A stretch of DNA of 64,000 nt. Source: a virus. Positions within the stretch are counted from its first letter, which is position 1. Each line of letters begins with the position of its first letter. Below, one piece after another: positions 40,002-48,669 of the stretch. Location of the stretch: positions 1 through 64,000 of the IMG/VR virus record IMGVR_UViG_3300010354_014876; one strand, 5' to 3'. The notes beneath the pieces are model-generated. The model made no database searches. It saw nothing but the letters and a program-made list of their open reading frames with translations, and had not been told where the DNA came from. Position numbers and translations under genes: made by a program.

Positions 40002-42215
40002 TTGGCTGCAGTTAATAAGAATTTTGTAATTAAGCATGGTGTTGAGGTAGGTGATAATTTAATTTTTGGTAATAAAGATCAACTCAAAGTTGGTATTGGC
40101 ACTACAAATCCAGCATTTACTCTTGATGTTCGTGGTGGTATTGGTGCAACTTCTGTTTCTGTAGGACAGACAATTACAGCAAACAGTGGAGTAGTAACTA
40201 ATTTTACAGCAAAGAATCTTACAATAAATGGTGGAACTCTTACTGCTGGTGGATCTGCTGGAACAAGTGGACAATATTTAAAATCGACAGCAACTGGTGT
40301 TGAGTGGGCAACATTTCCAGCTGCTAGAGCATCAACTTTTCACACAGCAACTGTATCTCAAACTACATTTACTTCAACCTATTACGTTGGTTTACTTGAT
40401 GTTTATGTAAATGGTGTTAAGTTAGCAAATACTGAATTTACAGCAACTGATGGGACAAATGTAATATTATCTAATTCGTGTTTTGGTGGAGAAATTGTAG
40501 AAATAGTTGCATATGGAATAGTTGCTACTGGTGTCGGTGGCACTGGAATTCAAGGTTTGACAGTTAAAAATGGAGGCACAATTGTAGGCAACACTGCTGG
40601 TGTAACTTCAATTGACTTTGTTGGTGCCGCATTCTCTGTTTTTGGTCCTGGTGCTGGTCTAACAATTACTCTTAACCAAGAGGCAAATTGGACAACAACT
40701 TTTAATGGACTTTATAATGTTGGAAATGTTGGTGTCGGAACAACTTCAACAGAATATCCATTAACAGTAGGAACACCTGGAGTTGGTGGAACATCACTAT
40801 TTGTAAATGGTGATGCAAGAATTACTGGAATTTTAACAATTGGAACTGCTTCGGTCACAATTGATGGTTCATCCAATACGATTACTGTTGGATCTGGAGT
40901 AACTATCAATGGATCTACTGGAGAGATTGTTGCTTCCAGTCTCACTCTACCCACAGGTGCTCTTGGAGATTATGCAAATGTTGCTGGAATTTCAACAACT
41001 GCTCAAGGACTCACTGGAACTCCAAACATTACTGTTGGAGTTGTAACGGCTTCATCAGTAACTGTTGGTTCTGCAGTTACAATTAATTCTTCTGGAATTA
41101 ATGTCTCAGGTACAACAACTGCAACTTCATTTGTAAAAAGAGGTGGAACTTCTTCACAATTCTTAAAAGCTGATGGATCTGTAGATTCAAGCACTTATCT
41201 AACTTCATATACAGAAACAGACACTATAGACTCTGTTCTTGGTAGAGGAAGTTCTACAACTAAAGGAATGAGTGTTGGAGTTCTGACTGCTACTTCTTTA
41301 AGTTTTAGTGGTACTCTAAATTCTTCCGGTGCTAATATTTCTGGAATCACAACTCTTTCTAGATTAAATGTTGGAACTGGTGGAACAATTGTTACAACAA
41401 CTTCTGATGGTCTGATCGGAATTGGAACAACAAATCCATCAGCAACTTTAATGATTGTTGGTAGTACCGGTGCAACTAAAGATGCAAGAATTGTTTTAAG
41501 AGATACATCTTCGGATGCACCAGAAGGTACAGTAACTTCTGTAGACTTCCAAGATAGCACTGGAACTCTTAAAGGTTATGTTGGTGATAGATACTCTGCT
41601 AAAGATACGATTCAATTAAGTTCTGCAGGTAATTTGTCATTAGAATCCAACAATTTAGAAAGAGTTACAATTCTAACCACTGGTGAGGTTGGAATTGGTA
41701 CAACAATTCCAAAATCGGGATCAAGTTTGCAAGTTGGAACTGGTGTGACAATTTATGGAAACTTGGGTATCGTAAGTGCTACTGCATATTATGGTGATGG
41801 GAGTAATCTTTCGGGAGTTAGTGGACTCTCTGGAAGAACTACAGCAACTGTAACAACTGCATCTATTGGTGCTGGAGCAACTGCTGATGTTACAATCACT
41901 GGATATAAAACATATTCACTCTTAAAAATTGGTGTTACACATGCTGCTTGGGTTGTTCTTTATACTGATACTGATAGTAGAGTGAGTGATGCTGCAGGTG
42001 CTTCTGGTGGTAGAGATCAATACACTGATCCAGTACCAGGATCTGGAGTTATTGCAGAAGTGATTACTGGTGCAGGCGGAACAGTTCTTATGACACCAGC
42101 AGTTATCGGTTGGAATAATGATGGAACTACAAACGTTTATGGTAGAGTAGTAAATCTAACAGGATCTTCGGTTGCAATCGGAGTTACTCTCACCATGGTT
42201 AAGATGGAAAGTTAA
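40002..42215 (+). CDS. Tail fibre protein (long), TTG start
   Basis: 737 aa beginning (TTG) MAAVNKNFVIKHGVEVGDNL. No upstream in-frame ATG is available; a strong GGGGAG ribosome site lies 8 nt before TTG. The protein is made of Gly/Thr/Ser/Ile beta modules: VGIGTTNPAFTLDVRGGIGATS, LDVYVNGVKLANTEFTAT, several VTATSV/ATSF units, VSATAYYGDGSNLSGVSG near residue 600. It ends in a beta-rich domain (TYSLLKIGVTHAAWVVLYTD...GSSVAIGVTLTMVKMES). Typical of trimeric fibres that recognise the host. It is followed by protease 2 with one base between. Confidence 0.75.
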   Translation: MAAVNKNFVIKHGVEVGDNLIFGNKDQLKVGIGTTNPAFTLDVRGGIGATSVSVGQTITANSGVVTNFTAKNLTINGGTLTAGGSAGTSGQYLKSTATGVEWATFPAARASTFHTATVSQTTFTSTYYVGLLDVYVNGVKLANTEFTATDGTNVILSNSCFGGEIVEIVAYGIVATGVGGTGIQGLTVKNGGTIVGNTAGVTSIDFVGAAFSVFGPGAGLTITLNQEANWTTTFNGLYNVGNVGVGTTSTEYPLTVGTPGVGGTSLFVNGDARITGILTIGTASVTIDGSSNTITVGSGVTINGSTGEIVASSLTLPTGALGDYANVAGISTTAQGLTGTPNITVGVVTASSVTVGSAVTINSSGINVSGTTTATSFVKRGGTSSQFLKADGSVDSSTYLTSYTETDTIDSVLGRGSSTTKGMSVGVLTATSLSFSGTLNSSGANISGITTLSRLNVGTGGTIVTTTSDGLIGIGTTNPSATLMIVGSTGATKDARIVLRDTSSDAPEGTVTSVDFQDSTGTLKGYVGDRYSAKDTIQLSSAGNLSLESNNLERVTILTTGEVGIGTTIPKSGSSLQVGTGVTIYGNLGIVSATAYYGDGSNLSGVSGLSGRTTATVTTASIGAGATADVTITGYKTYSLLKIGVTHAAWVVLYTDTDSRVSDAAGASGGRDQYTDPVPGSGVIAEVITGAGGTVLMTPAVIGWNNDGTTNVYGRVVNLTGSSVAIGVTLTMVKMES

Positions 42216-42216
42216 G

Positions 42217-43959
42217 ATGAGAAACTACGTAGTTACTCTCAAAAATAAAGAAGATCTTGATGGTTTCTATAAAGACATGGAAACCATCAATAGAAAAGGT
42301 CCTGATAAAGTAATTCCAGGAAGAAAAATTGAATGTGCAGTAAGAAGACCGATCAGTAGAAATACTGTTTATCTTTTAACAGATGAAGAAGCAGAAGAAA
42401 TTAGAAAGGACCAAAGAGTTTTAGCAGTAGAACTTACATTTAAAGAGCAGGGGATTAAAATAATTCCTCACTGGCAACAAACTGCAGATTTTGATAAGGA
42501 TCCAACTGGACCTAATGATAAGAACTGGGCACTTTTAAGATGTTGGAATGGTGGACCTATTTCTGGTTGGGGACTAGGTGGATCTTTTCTTGATTATAAT
42601 ACAACAATTGACACTACAAGCAGTGGGAAAAATGTTGATGTTGTAATTACTGATGTTCACATTCAATTTGATCACCCAGAATTTGCACTAAATCCAGACG
42701 GAACTGGTGGAAGTAGAGCAGTTCAGTTAGATTGGCTTCAGTACAGTACAGAAGCTGGATATGTTAGTAATGGTTCTTATGATTATGGAAGTTTTGAAGC
42801 AAATCATGGAACTCATGTTGCGGGAAGTGTAGCTGGAAATACTCAAGGATGGGCAAGATCAGCAAATATCTATAGTATGCATTATGCATATCCAAATACA
42901 ATTCCTTCTGGATCTCCTGCTCCTGGTGAGGTTGTAGTTGGTGCTTTGGGTTGGACTGAAGTTCTATTTGATTATATTATTGCGTGGCACAATAACAAGG
43001 AAATAAATCCAAATACTGGAAGAAGAAATCCTACAATTGTAAATGCAAGTTGGGGAGCAGCTGAAGTTGATTCTGATGGAGGACTGATTGCTACATCACA
43101 ATTAACACAATGGGTTTACAGGGGAACAACTACGAATGTTTCTAATCCATCATCATCCTCAGTTAATGCAGTAGGATTAATTACTGTTGATATAAATGAA
43201 AATGCAGATCCTAATGGAACATACTTACCTTACCTTCCAATTCGTTCTGCTGCTCTTGATGCTGATGTTCAAGATGCAATTGATGCTGGAATTGTGATCG
43301 TAAGTGCTGCTGGAAATACTTATTGGTATCATGATGTTCCAACAGGAAATAACTACAATAACACATTTACTTATACCAGAGCTAATGGATCCTCAAGAAC
43401 GGTTTACTATCATAGAGGTGCTTCTCCAGCAGCAGCAACTGGAGTAATTAGTGTTGGTGCTGTAGACATATATGTAGATGAACGAAAAGTAGACTTTAGT
43501 GATTTTGGACCAAGAATAGATGTTTTTGCACCTGGTAGATATATTATGTCTTCTGTTTGGGCAGCTGAATCTGGATATACTTTAATCAATGATCCTCGTG
43601 ATAGTAATTATAAACTTGCGAGATCATCTGGAACAAGTTTTGCTTCACCTCAAGTTGCAGGAGTTCTTGCTTGCCTAGCAGAACAGGAACCAAGAATGAA
43701 TCAACAAGATGCTAGAGATTACATAAATTATGTCGCAACCCAAGATCAAATAGGAAATACTGGAGATGGAAACCCTCCAGCAGTAAATTTTGATTGGACC
43801 GATCATTTGGATCTATTAGATTCTCCAAACTTATATCTTTATTATAATTATGAAAGGCCTATTGGTGGAATGGCATCACCAAAAATGAATTATAAGAGAA
43901 GACCATCAAGTGGTGCTGTTTATCCTCGTTACAACCGAACTAAAACTTATCTCAACTAA
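42217..43959 (+). CDS. Subtilisin-like serine protease, second copy
   Basis: 580 aa. The N-terminus (MRNYVVTLKNKEDLDGFYKDM...VYLLTDEEAEEIRKDQRVLAVEL) is an I9-like propeptide. The S8 triad is complete: Asp146 in VVITDVHI, His197 in NHGTHVAG, Ser474 in SGTSFASPQVAG; VSAAGNTY gives the oxyanion Asn. It is closer to standard subtilases than the larger protease at 36925. The start is the ATG at 42217, one base after the fibre stop; the frame is open a little further upstream. A fibre-processing or host-surface role is inferred. Confidence 0.85.
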   Translation: MRNYVVTLKNKEDLDGFYKDMETINRKGPDKVIPGRKIECAVRRPISRNTVYLLTDEEAEEIRKDQRVLAVELTFKEQGIKIIPHWQQTADFDKDPTGPNDKNWALLRCWNGGPISGWGLGGSFLDYNTTIDTTSSGKNVDVVITDVHIQFDHPEFALNPDGTGGSRAVQLDWLQYSTEAGYVSNGSYDYGSFEANHGTHVAGSVAGNTQGWARSANIYSMHYAYPNTIPSGSPAPGEVVVGALGWTEVLFDYIIAWHNNKEINPNTGRRNPTIVNASWGAAEVDSDGGLIATSQLTQWVYRGTTTNVSNPSSSSVNAVGLITVDINENADPNGTYLPYLPIRSAALDADVQDAIDAGIVIVSAAGNTYWYHDVPTGNNYNNTFTYTRANGSSRTVYYHRGASPAAATGVISVGAVDIYVDERKVDFSDFGPRIDVFAPGRYIMSSVWAAESGYTLINDPRDSNYKLARSSGTSFASPQVAGVLACLAEQEPRMNQQDARDYINYVATQDQIGNTGDGNPPAVNFDWTDHLDLLDSPNLYLYYNYERPIGGMASPKMNYKRRPSSGAVYPRYNRTKTYLN

Positions 43960-43965
43960 TAAATA
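43958..43965 (+). promoter_or_regulatory. Late promoter motif before duplicated fibre block
   Basis: AATAAATA overlapping the stop of protease 2, 21 nt before the ATG at 43987. Fits NATAAATA. Confidence 0.5.
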
Positions 43966-43986
43966 AAACATAGGGGTTCTACAGAG

Positions 43987-45354
43987 ATGGCAATTAACAG
44001 AGAGTTATCACAATTTGCGAGTTTTGTAGAAGTTGATAATACTTCTAAGAACATTGGAATTGCAGTCACAGCAACTCCTTATGTTGGTATTGGAACAACT
44101 AATCCAATTGCAAAGCTTGATGTAGTTGGGAAAGTAGAACTTGATGATGTTAATATCTCTGGAGTTACCACAGCAGCAAGAATTGGAGTAACTGGACTTA
44201 CTACTTCTTTAAATCTAAGTATTTCTGGTATTGCATCAGTTGGAACTGCCATTACAATGTATGGTGCTACTGGTATAATCAGTGCCTATAAGTTTTATGG
44301 TGATGGTTCTGGACTCACTGGAACTATTAGTGGAATTGGTATTCGCAGTGAAGGTGCTGATATTGGTTATGGCGCTACAATTATTGATTTTAAAGGTCCC
44401 GGTGTTTCTACAATTACCAATATCTCTGCTGGTATTGTAACGGTATTCTTTGAAGGTGGTGGTGGTGGATCAACGATTGATAAAGAGACCTTCAATGTTG
44501 GTGTTGGTGGAACTAGTTTAGTTACTTTAACAAGTCCTTATACTGCAGGTAATATTGATGTTTTCCTGAATGGTCTTAAATTAGTACCCACTACAGATTA
44601 TACGGAAACAAGTGCTAATGTAATTACATTAACAATTCCAGCAGTTAATGGTGATGTAATTGAGACAGTCTCTTTTGCAACAGTTGGTGCATTAAATGAT
44701 ATTGGTCTTGCAGTTCAACAAGATAATGTTGCAATAGCATCCAGTATTTCCACATTTAATTTTGTTGGTGGTGCAAATACTTATTATAACCGTGGAAATA
44801 ATATTCTTGACATTTATCCAAAAGTAACGCAAATCTATAAACAATCATTTACTGTTGGTGTTGCAGGAACTAATTTACTCACACTTACGGTTCCATATAC
44901 TGCTGGTAATATTGATGTTTACCGAAATGGTATTAGATTAGCATCTGGTGATTTCACTGAGTTATCATCAACTACTGTTGGATTAGCAACAACAGCAGTT
45001 TCTGGAGATATTGTTGAAATTCAATCATATGAAACACTGGTAAATTCATCATTAGGAGTTGGAATTCAATCTTCTTCACTATCAATAGGATCATCAATAA
45101 CAACTCTAAACTTCATTGGTGCTGGAAATACATTTTTAAATAGAGGAAATGGAGTTGTTGATATTAGTATTCAAGGTGGTGGAGGTGGAATATCTACAAC
45201 TGGAATTGCAACAGCTGCAATATTCTCAAACTTCCAATTCATATATGAAAATCAAGACTTAACCGCACCAAATCATAATTATGGTGTATTTGGACCAATT
45301 GGTATAGTGTCAACAATAACGGTTGGTGTTGGCAATACCTTCGTTGTTGTATAG
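43987..45354 (+). CDS. Tail fibre protein (455 aa)
   Basis: Begins MAINRELSQFASFVEVDNTS. It has the fibre module ISAYKFYGDGSGLTG near residue 105, then two tandem copies of a beta domain: TFNVGVGGTSLVTLTSPYTAGNIDVFLNGLKL and SFTVGVAGTNLLTLTVPYTAGNIDVYRNGIRL. The C-terminus (ATAAIFSNFQFIYENQDL...YGVFGPIGIVSTITVGVGNTFVVV) resembles that of the 117-aa protein at 48305. It opens the first copy of the duplicated block. Confidence 0.72.
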   Translation: MAINRELSQFASFVEVDNTSKNIGIAVTATPYVGIGTTNPIAKLDVVGKVELDDVNISGVTTAARIGVTGLTTSLNLSISGIASVGTAITMYGATGIISAYKFYGDGSGLTGTISGIGIRSEGADIGYGATIIDFKGPGVSTITNISAGIVTVFFEGGGGGSTIDKETFNVGVGGTSLVTLTSPYTAGNIDVFLNGLKLVPTTDYTETSANVITLTIPAVNGDVIETVSFATVGALNDIGLAVQQDNVAIASSISTFNFVGGANTYYNRGNNILDIYPKVTQIYKQSFTVGVAGTNLLTLTVPYTAGNIDVYRNGIRLASGDFTELSSTTVGLATTAVSGDIVEIQSYETLVNSSLGVGIQSSSLSIGSSITTLNFIGAGNTFLNRGNGVVDISIQGGGGGISTTGIATAAIFSNFQFIYENQDLTAPNHNYGVFGPIGIVSTITVGVGNTFVVV

Positions 45355-45365
45355 GGAGGTAAATT

Positions 45366-45590
45366 ATGTCTAACTTAAGAGTCAACACAATCACAAATCT
45401 TAATGATAATGGTCCCGTAGAATTTTCAAAAGGTGTTGTAATTGGTAGTGGTAAAACTATAAATGGAAGTGTTAATGTAACAGGTGTTGTAACTGCCACT
45501 TCTTTTGTTGGAAATGCTGCTGGAATTACTTCATTTATTCCAAATGAAGTAACTAAGTCAAGATCTATTGCTTACACTTTCATAACATAA
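45366..45590 (+). CDS. Mini-fibre module protein 1
   Basis: 74 aa: MSNLRVNTITNLNDNGPVEFSKGV, a short beta stretch, then VTGVVTATSFVGNAAGITSF and the end TKSRSIAYTFIT. It is one of seven short ORFs with the same head (LRVNTI..NDNG), centre (TATSFVG) and tail (SIAY..I). They look like single-unit trimeric fibre tips or adaptors. Ribosome site GGGAGG lies 4-9 nt upstream. Confidence 0.6.
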   Translation: MSNLRVNTITNLNDNGPVEFSKGVVIGSGKTINGSVNVTGVVTATSFVGNAAGITSFIPNEVTKSRSIAYTFIT

Positions 45591-45594
45591 AATC

Positions 45595-45816
45595 ATGCCA
45601 GACTCAAAAGTTAAAGTAAATTCAATAGAGGGTTATGATCCTGTAGGACCTGTTGTTCTTGGTTATGGAGCTTCAGTTCCTATTATTACTGGTAGTGGTG
45701 GTATCAATGTTACAGGTATCATAACAGCAACATCTTTTGTTGGTTCTGGAGCAAATTTAACTGGTTTGTCCATTGCAACTAAATCAAGATCAATTGCTTA
45801 TAATTTTATAACTTAA
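45595..45816 (+). CDS. Mini-fibre module protein 2
   Basis: 73 aa: MPDSKVKVNSIEGYDPVGPVVLGYGAS, then VTGIITATSFVGSGANLTGL and the end TKSRSIAYNFIT, nearly identical to the end of module 1. It begins 4 nt after module 1. Interpretation as for the series at 45366. Confidence 0.6.
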   Translation: MPDSKVKVNSIEGYDPVGPVVLGYGASVPIITGSGGINVTGIITATSFVGSGANLTGLSIATKSRSIAYNFIT

Positions 45817-45820
45817 ACTC

Positions 45821-46066
45821 ATGTCAAAAATTAAAGTCAACACCATTGTAAATAAAAACGATAATGGTGCTCCAGAATTATCAAAAGGCGCAACAATTCC
45901 AAGTGGACAAGTTTTATCTTCTTCCTCAGGAATGAACGTTACTGGAATTGTAACTGCTTCAAGTTTTGTTGGTAATGGCAGCAATTTAACTGGACTATCA
46001 ATTTCAACAAAAGGTCAAGCAATTGCATATAAGTTGATATTGAAATTTGACGAATTTGCTTCTTGA
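45821..46066 (+). CDS. Mini-fibre module protein 3
   Basis: 81 aa: MSKIKVNTIVNKNDNGAPELSKGAT, then VTGIVTASSFVGNGSNLTGL and a longer end KGQAIAYKLILKFDEFAS. The extended tail breaks the short-tail pattern of modules 1 and 2. Starts 4 nt after module 2. Confidence 0.58.
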   Translation: MSKIKVNTIVNKNDNGAPELSKGATIPSGQVLSSSSGMNVTGIVTASSFVGNGSNLTGLSISTKGQAIAYKLILKFDEFAS

Positions 46067-46080
46067 TACAATCAACAGAT

Positions 46081-46088
46081 CATAAATA
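46081..46088 (+). promoter_or_regulatory. Late promoter motif, copy A of a duplicated leader
   Basis: CATAAATA, 20 nt before the ATG at 46108. The run ATAAATAACTAAAAAG is also found before 48305, marking duplicated leaders. Confidence 0.55.
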
Positions 46089-46107
46089 ACTAAAAAGTAG
46101 TAATAAA

Positions 46108-46464
46108 ATGACAAGAGCTTCAGATGTTGCTAGTTTCTTATCTGGTGTAGGTCCTTCAGGTCAACCGACTACTCTTGGTGTAGGATTTACTGTAACAAAT
46201 AGTGGTGATGTTAAAGTTGGTGGGGCATTAACTGTCAGTGGCATAGTTACTGCTGCGTCTTATTATGGTGATGGTAGTAACCTTAGAGGTATTGTTTCTG
46301 GTGTAGGGATTTCAACACTTGGTGGAGTAGTTGGAACTGCAATTACTTCATTGGTGTTCAGAGGGTCTGGTATTTCTACTGTAAGAGCATCAGCAGGTAT
46401 TGCAACCATCAATGTTGAAGGTGGTGCGGTTGGATTTAATAAAATCAATTATATTTTCAATTAA
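46108..46464 (+). CDS. Fibre module protein (118 aa)
   Basis: Begins MTRASDVASFLSGVGPSG, with a VSGIVTAASYYGDGSNLRGI fibre module and a beta C-terminus (VGTAITSLVFRGSGISTVRASAGIATINVEGG). The first residues and the promoter leader match those of the protein at 48305 (MTKARDIS), so this is the matching member in the first duplicated block. Fibre role inferred. Confidence 0.58.
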   Translation: MTRASDVASFLSGVGPSGQPTTLGVGFTVTNSGDVKVGGALTVSGIVTAASYYGDGSNLRGIVSGVGISTLGGVVGTAITSLVFRGSGISTVRASAGIATINVEGGAVGFNKINYIFN

Positions 46465-46491
46465 TTCTAAATACTATTAAAAAGAAAAACT

Positions 46492-46865
46492 ATGGCTGCT
46501 CCTAATATTGCAAATTTAACCACTATTCTTGGGTTACGACTTCTATAACTCTTACTACTTCTTCACAAACTGTAGTAAATAATCCCAGTTCAAGTAATAA
46601 GGTTTTAAAAATTAACACTATTTCGGCATCAAACGTTAGTGCTTCGACTGCAAAAGTAACTATTCGTTATGCTCAAGGAGCTGCTGGTGCAGGAACAACT
46701 GTTTCACTTGCAAATGGAATTGATGTTACTGCAGGTTCAACTTTAATCGTTCTTGACAAATCATCCACAATTTATCTTGAAGAAAATCGTTCTATTACTG
46801 CTTTAGCTAGTGCGAATACAGCAATAGATTTGGTAATATCTTATGAAGATATCACCAATGTTTGA
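46492..46865 (+). pseudogene. Frameshifted copy of the 124-aa protein at 49883
   Basis: Starting at ATG 46492 the frame reads MAAPNIANLTTILG, then hits a stop after TTCTA at 46552. Restoring one missing base near 46531-46535 (GGG to GGGG) lets the rest read through VTTSITLTTSSQTVVNN... LDKSSTIYLEENRSITALAS... to DLVISYEDITNV and TGA at 46865, parallel to the intact paralogue. A single-base loss in a G run (natural or sequencing error) is the simplest explanation. Confidence 0.75.
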
Positions 46866-46887
46866 TATTAACTGAGGAAAACGTAAA

Positions 46888-47463
46888 ATGGCAGATCCAA
46901 ACGCACTGTATTCTTATAAAGGATCAGAACCTCAACCACTTCCTCATGAAATTTTTTGGAAGGAAGATTGGGGACAAATTACATATAGAACTGATGCAAA
47001 CACTTTTACCGAAGAAGAACTTGTAAAAGCAGGTTATACAGGTCCTTATGAAGTTCCTAGCATTGATATTGAATTGCAAACAAGAAGATGGGATTCTGAA
47101 AATTTAACTTATGTTGTTGAAGACATTTCAGAAGAAATTCTTTGGGATAAAGTTCGTCAACAGAGAAATAATCTTCTATTAGCATCTGATTGGACAATGG
47201 CAGCAGATGCTCCAGAGAGATTAAATTTTCGTGAATGGGAAATGTATCGTCAAAGACTAAGAGATATTACAGAAAATTTTGAATCACCAAAAGATGTAAT
47301 TTGGCCAGAAAGTCCAGAAGGTCGTCCGGATGAAGATTTTGATCAACCAAGAGTTTATGAAGATCGTATCCTTTGGAGAATTCGTGATTTGGAAGCAGTT
47401 GTCAAAAGACTTACTACAGAGGTATTTTCACAATCCGTAGGTATTTCATCAACAGGGGTGTAA
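46888..47463 (+). CDS. Tail-fibre assembly chaperone-like protein (copy A)
   Basis: 191 aa. It starts MADPNALYSYKGSEPQPLP and contains LWDKVRQQRNNLLLASDWTMAADAPERL...WEMYRQRLRDIT...VIWPESP, the pattern of the phage tail assembly chaperone family (RxxRNxLL..SDWT...YRQ.LRDI...WP). The C-terminal 40 residues add a coiled segment (RILWRIRDLEAVVKRL) absent from copy B at 50281. It probably helps fold or attach the neighbouring fibre/adhesin. Confidence 0.72.
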   Translation: MADPNALYSYKGSEPQPLPHEIFWKEDWGQITYRTDANTFTEEELVKAGYTGPYEVPSIDIELQTRRWDSENLTYVVEDISEEILWDKVRQQRNNLLLASDWTMAADAPERLNFREWEMYRQRLRDITENFESPKDVIWPESPEGRPDEDFDQPRVYEDRILWRIRDLEAVVKRLTTEVFSQSVGISSTGV

Positions 47464-47466
47464 TTC

Positions 47467-48171
47467 ATGGCACCATATCGTCCTACACATATTAATAAAA
47501 GAGCATATCCAGGAAATGCGAATGTTGTTGGTCCAACAACAAGAGCAACAGTAGGAGTTACAACAACTCAATGTTGTGTATGTAATTGCACTCTTTGCGG
47601 AGCAGCTCAATTAACTTATACCCTTGGTTGTAGGTTTTTGCCAACAGCATATCCTTGCTGCCACTGTTGCTGTTGTTGTTCATGTACGATATATGATCGT
47701 ACAGTTCCAGGTGGAATGTGGAAATCGAGTGAGCAGTGGGAAGCAAAATCAGTAAGAGATGCTTGGGGAGATGATAATTGCGTAACTGGACCTCAAATAG
47801 GATTTTGTGCTAATTCCGGTACAATAACTGGTTGTACAACTGATTGTAAAGGATTTCTTATTAGTGGTACCAACTGGTTTGTTGCTCCTTCCTGTACACA
47901 AGTGGCTACAAATTGGTATTCTCGTAATGATGCAGTAACTGTAGCAAACTCTCTTATGGGTAGTTTGGGATGGTTTGTACCATCCATGGGCCCACTACAA
48001 AATCCAGGATATACTTGTAGAATTTATTGGGATTCGTACTCCGCCACTAGCTACTGGAGTAGTGAAGAGTTCGATGCTAGTAACGGTTGCTTCGTGCGCT
48101 TTACTAATGGTGTTGCGGACCGCTTCAGTAAGTCGAACACGATCTATGTTCGTGCCTTCAGAAATGGGTGA
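47467..48171 (+). CDS. Cys-rich C-type-lectin-like adhesin 1
   Basis: 234 aa. It starts MAPYRPTHINKR, the shared head of three paralogues. Residues 64-73 are an extreme cysteine cluster (PCCHCCCCCSC nearby). The C-terminal half holds CKGFLISGTNWFVAPS, DAVTVANSLMGSLGWFVP, LQNPGYTC and then YWSSEEF...VRFTNGVADRF...VRAFR, a DUF1566/C-type-lectin ending like that of diversity-generating retroelement targets. It likely forms the receptor-binding tip served by the upstream chaperone-like protein. Confidence 0.65.
   Translation: MAPYRPTHINKRAYPGNANVVGPTTRATVGVTTTQCCVCNCTLCGAAQLTYTLGCRFLPTAYPCCHCCCCCSCTIYDRTVPGGMWKSSEQWEAKSVRDAWGDDNCVTGPQIGFCANSGTITGCTTDCKGFLISGTNWFVAPSCTQVATNWYSRNDAVTVANSLMGSLGWFVPSMGPLQNPGYTCRIYWDSYSATSYWSSEEFDASNGCFVRFTNGVADRFSKSNTIYVRAFRNG
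48027..48165 (+). other. Candidate variable region of adhesin 1
   Basis: From the end of the conserved NPGYTC segment to the gene end. Of 44 codons (48031-48162) only 2 end in A, compared with 16 of the 50 codons just upstream (47881-48030); many end in C. This contrasts with the AT-rich style of the gene and resembles NNC/NNT-type diversified codons. No template repeat or reverse transcriptase is in the window. Confidence 0.35.
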
Positions 48172-48279
48172 TTTATTGAATTTTGTAATTTTACAGTAGT
48201 GCAATAAAAAATTCTAGGTAAATTTTGTCCTCATTTTTAGGAACGTAGTTTAGAGGAATAAACTAATAACTCTTTTTGT

Positions 48280-48287
48280 TATAAATA
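48280..48287 (+). promoter_or_regulatory. Late promoter motif, copy B of a duplicated leader
   Basis: TATAAATA, the exact T4 late consensus, 17 nt before the ATG at 48305. The 16-nt run ATAAATAACTAAAAAG is shared with 46082-46097. The 133-nt gap since adhesin 1 holds nothing else clear. Confidence 0.7.
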
Positions 48288-48304
48288 ACTAAAAAGACTA
48301 TAAG

Positions 48305-48658
48305 ATGACAAAGGCACGGGACATATCTCGTTATGGTTTAGGTGTTGGTATTCAATCTGGTAGCAATACGATTAGTGGAGTTGGAATCACTCAACTTAAC
48401 TTTATCGGTGCTGGTAATACCTTTAGGGTTGCTGGTGGAACTGTTGATATTAGTATTCAAGGTGGTGGTGGAGGAGTTTCTACCACTGGAATTCTGTCTT
48501 GTAGAGCTGTTGCAAACTCTTCACTGATTTTTGAAAGTCTTGATCTTGGTGACAGTTTTAATCAAGGCACAAATTATGCAATGATTGGACCAATTACAGT
48601 AATTGGTTCTGGCACCACCGTAACTGTAGGTGCTGGTGTATCCTACGTCATCATCTAA
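48305..48658 (+). CDS. Short fibre protein, opens duplicated block B
   Basis: 117 aa. It starts MTKARDISRYGLGVGIQSGSN and has TQLNFIGAGNTFRVAGGTVDISIQGGGGGVSTTG. This parallels TTLNFIGAGNTFLNRGNGVVDISIQGGGGGISTTG of the long fibre at 43987, and the C-termini also match (SYAMIGPITVIG...TVTVGAGVSYVII type). It is a shortened relative of that fibre. Promoter directly upstream. Confidence 0.65.
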   Translation: MTKARDISRYGLGVGIQSGSNTISGVGITQLNFIGAGNTFRVAGGTVDISIQGGGGGVSTTGILSCRAVANSSLIFESLDLGDSFNQGTNYAMIGPITVIGSGTTVTVGAGVSYVII

Positions 48659-48669
48659 GGAGAGGAATT

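Noticed and set aside
48172-48279. Gap after adhesin 1 as a template repeat for a retroelement
   Set aside because: The 108-nt AT-rich sequence does not resemble the adhesin end and lacks a matching A-rich copy.
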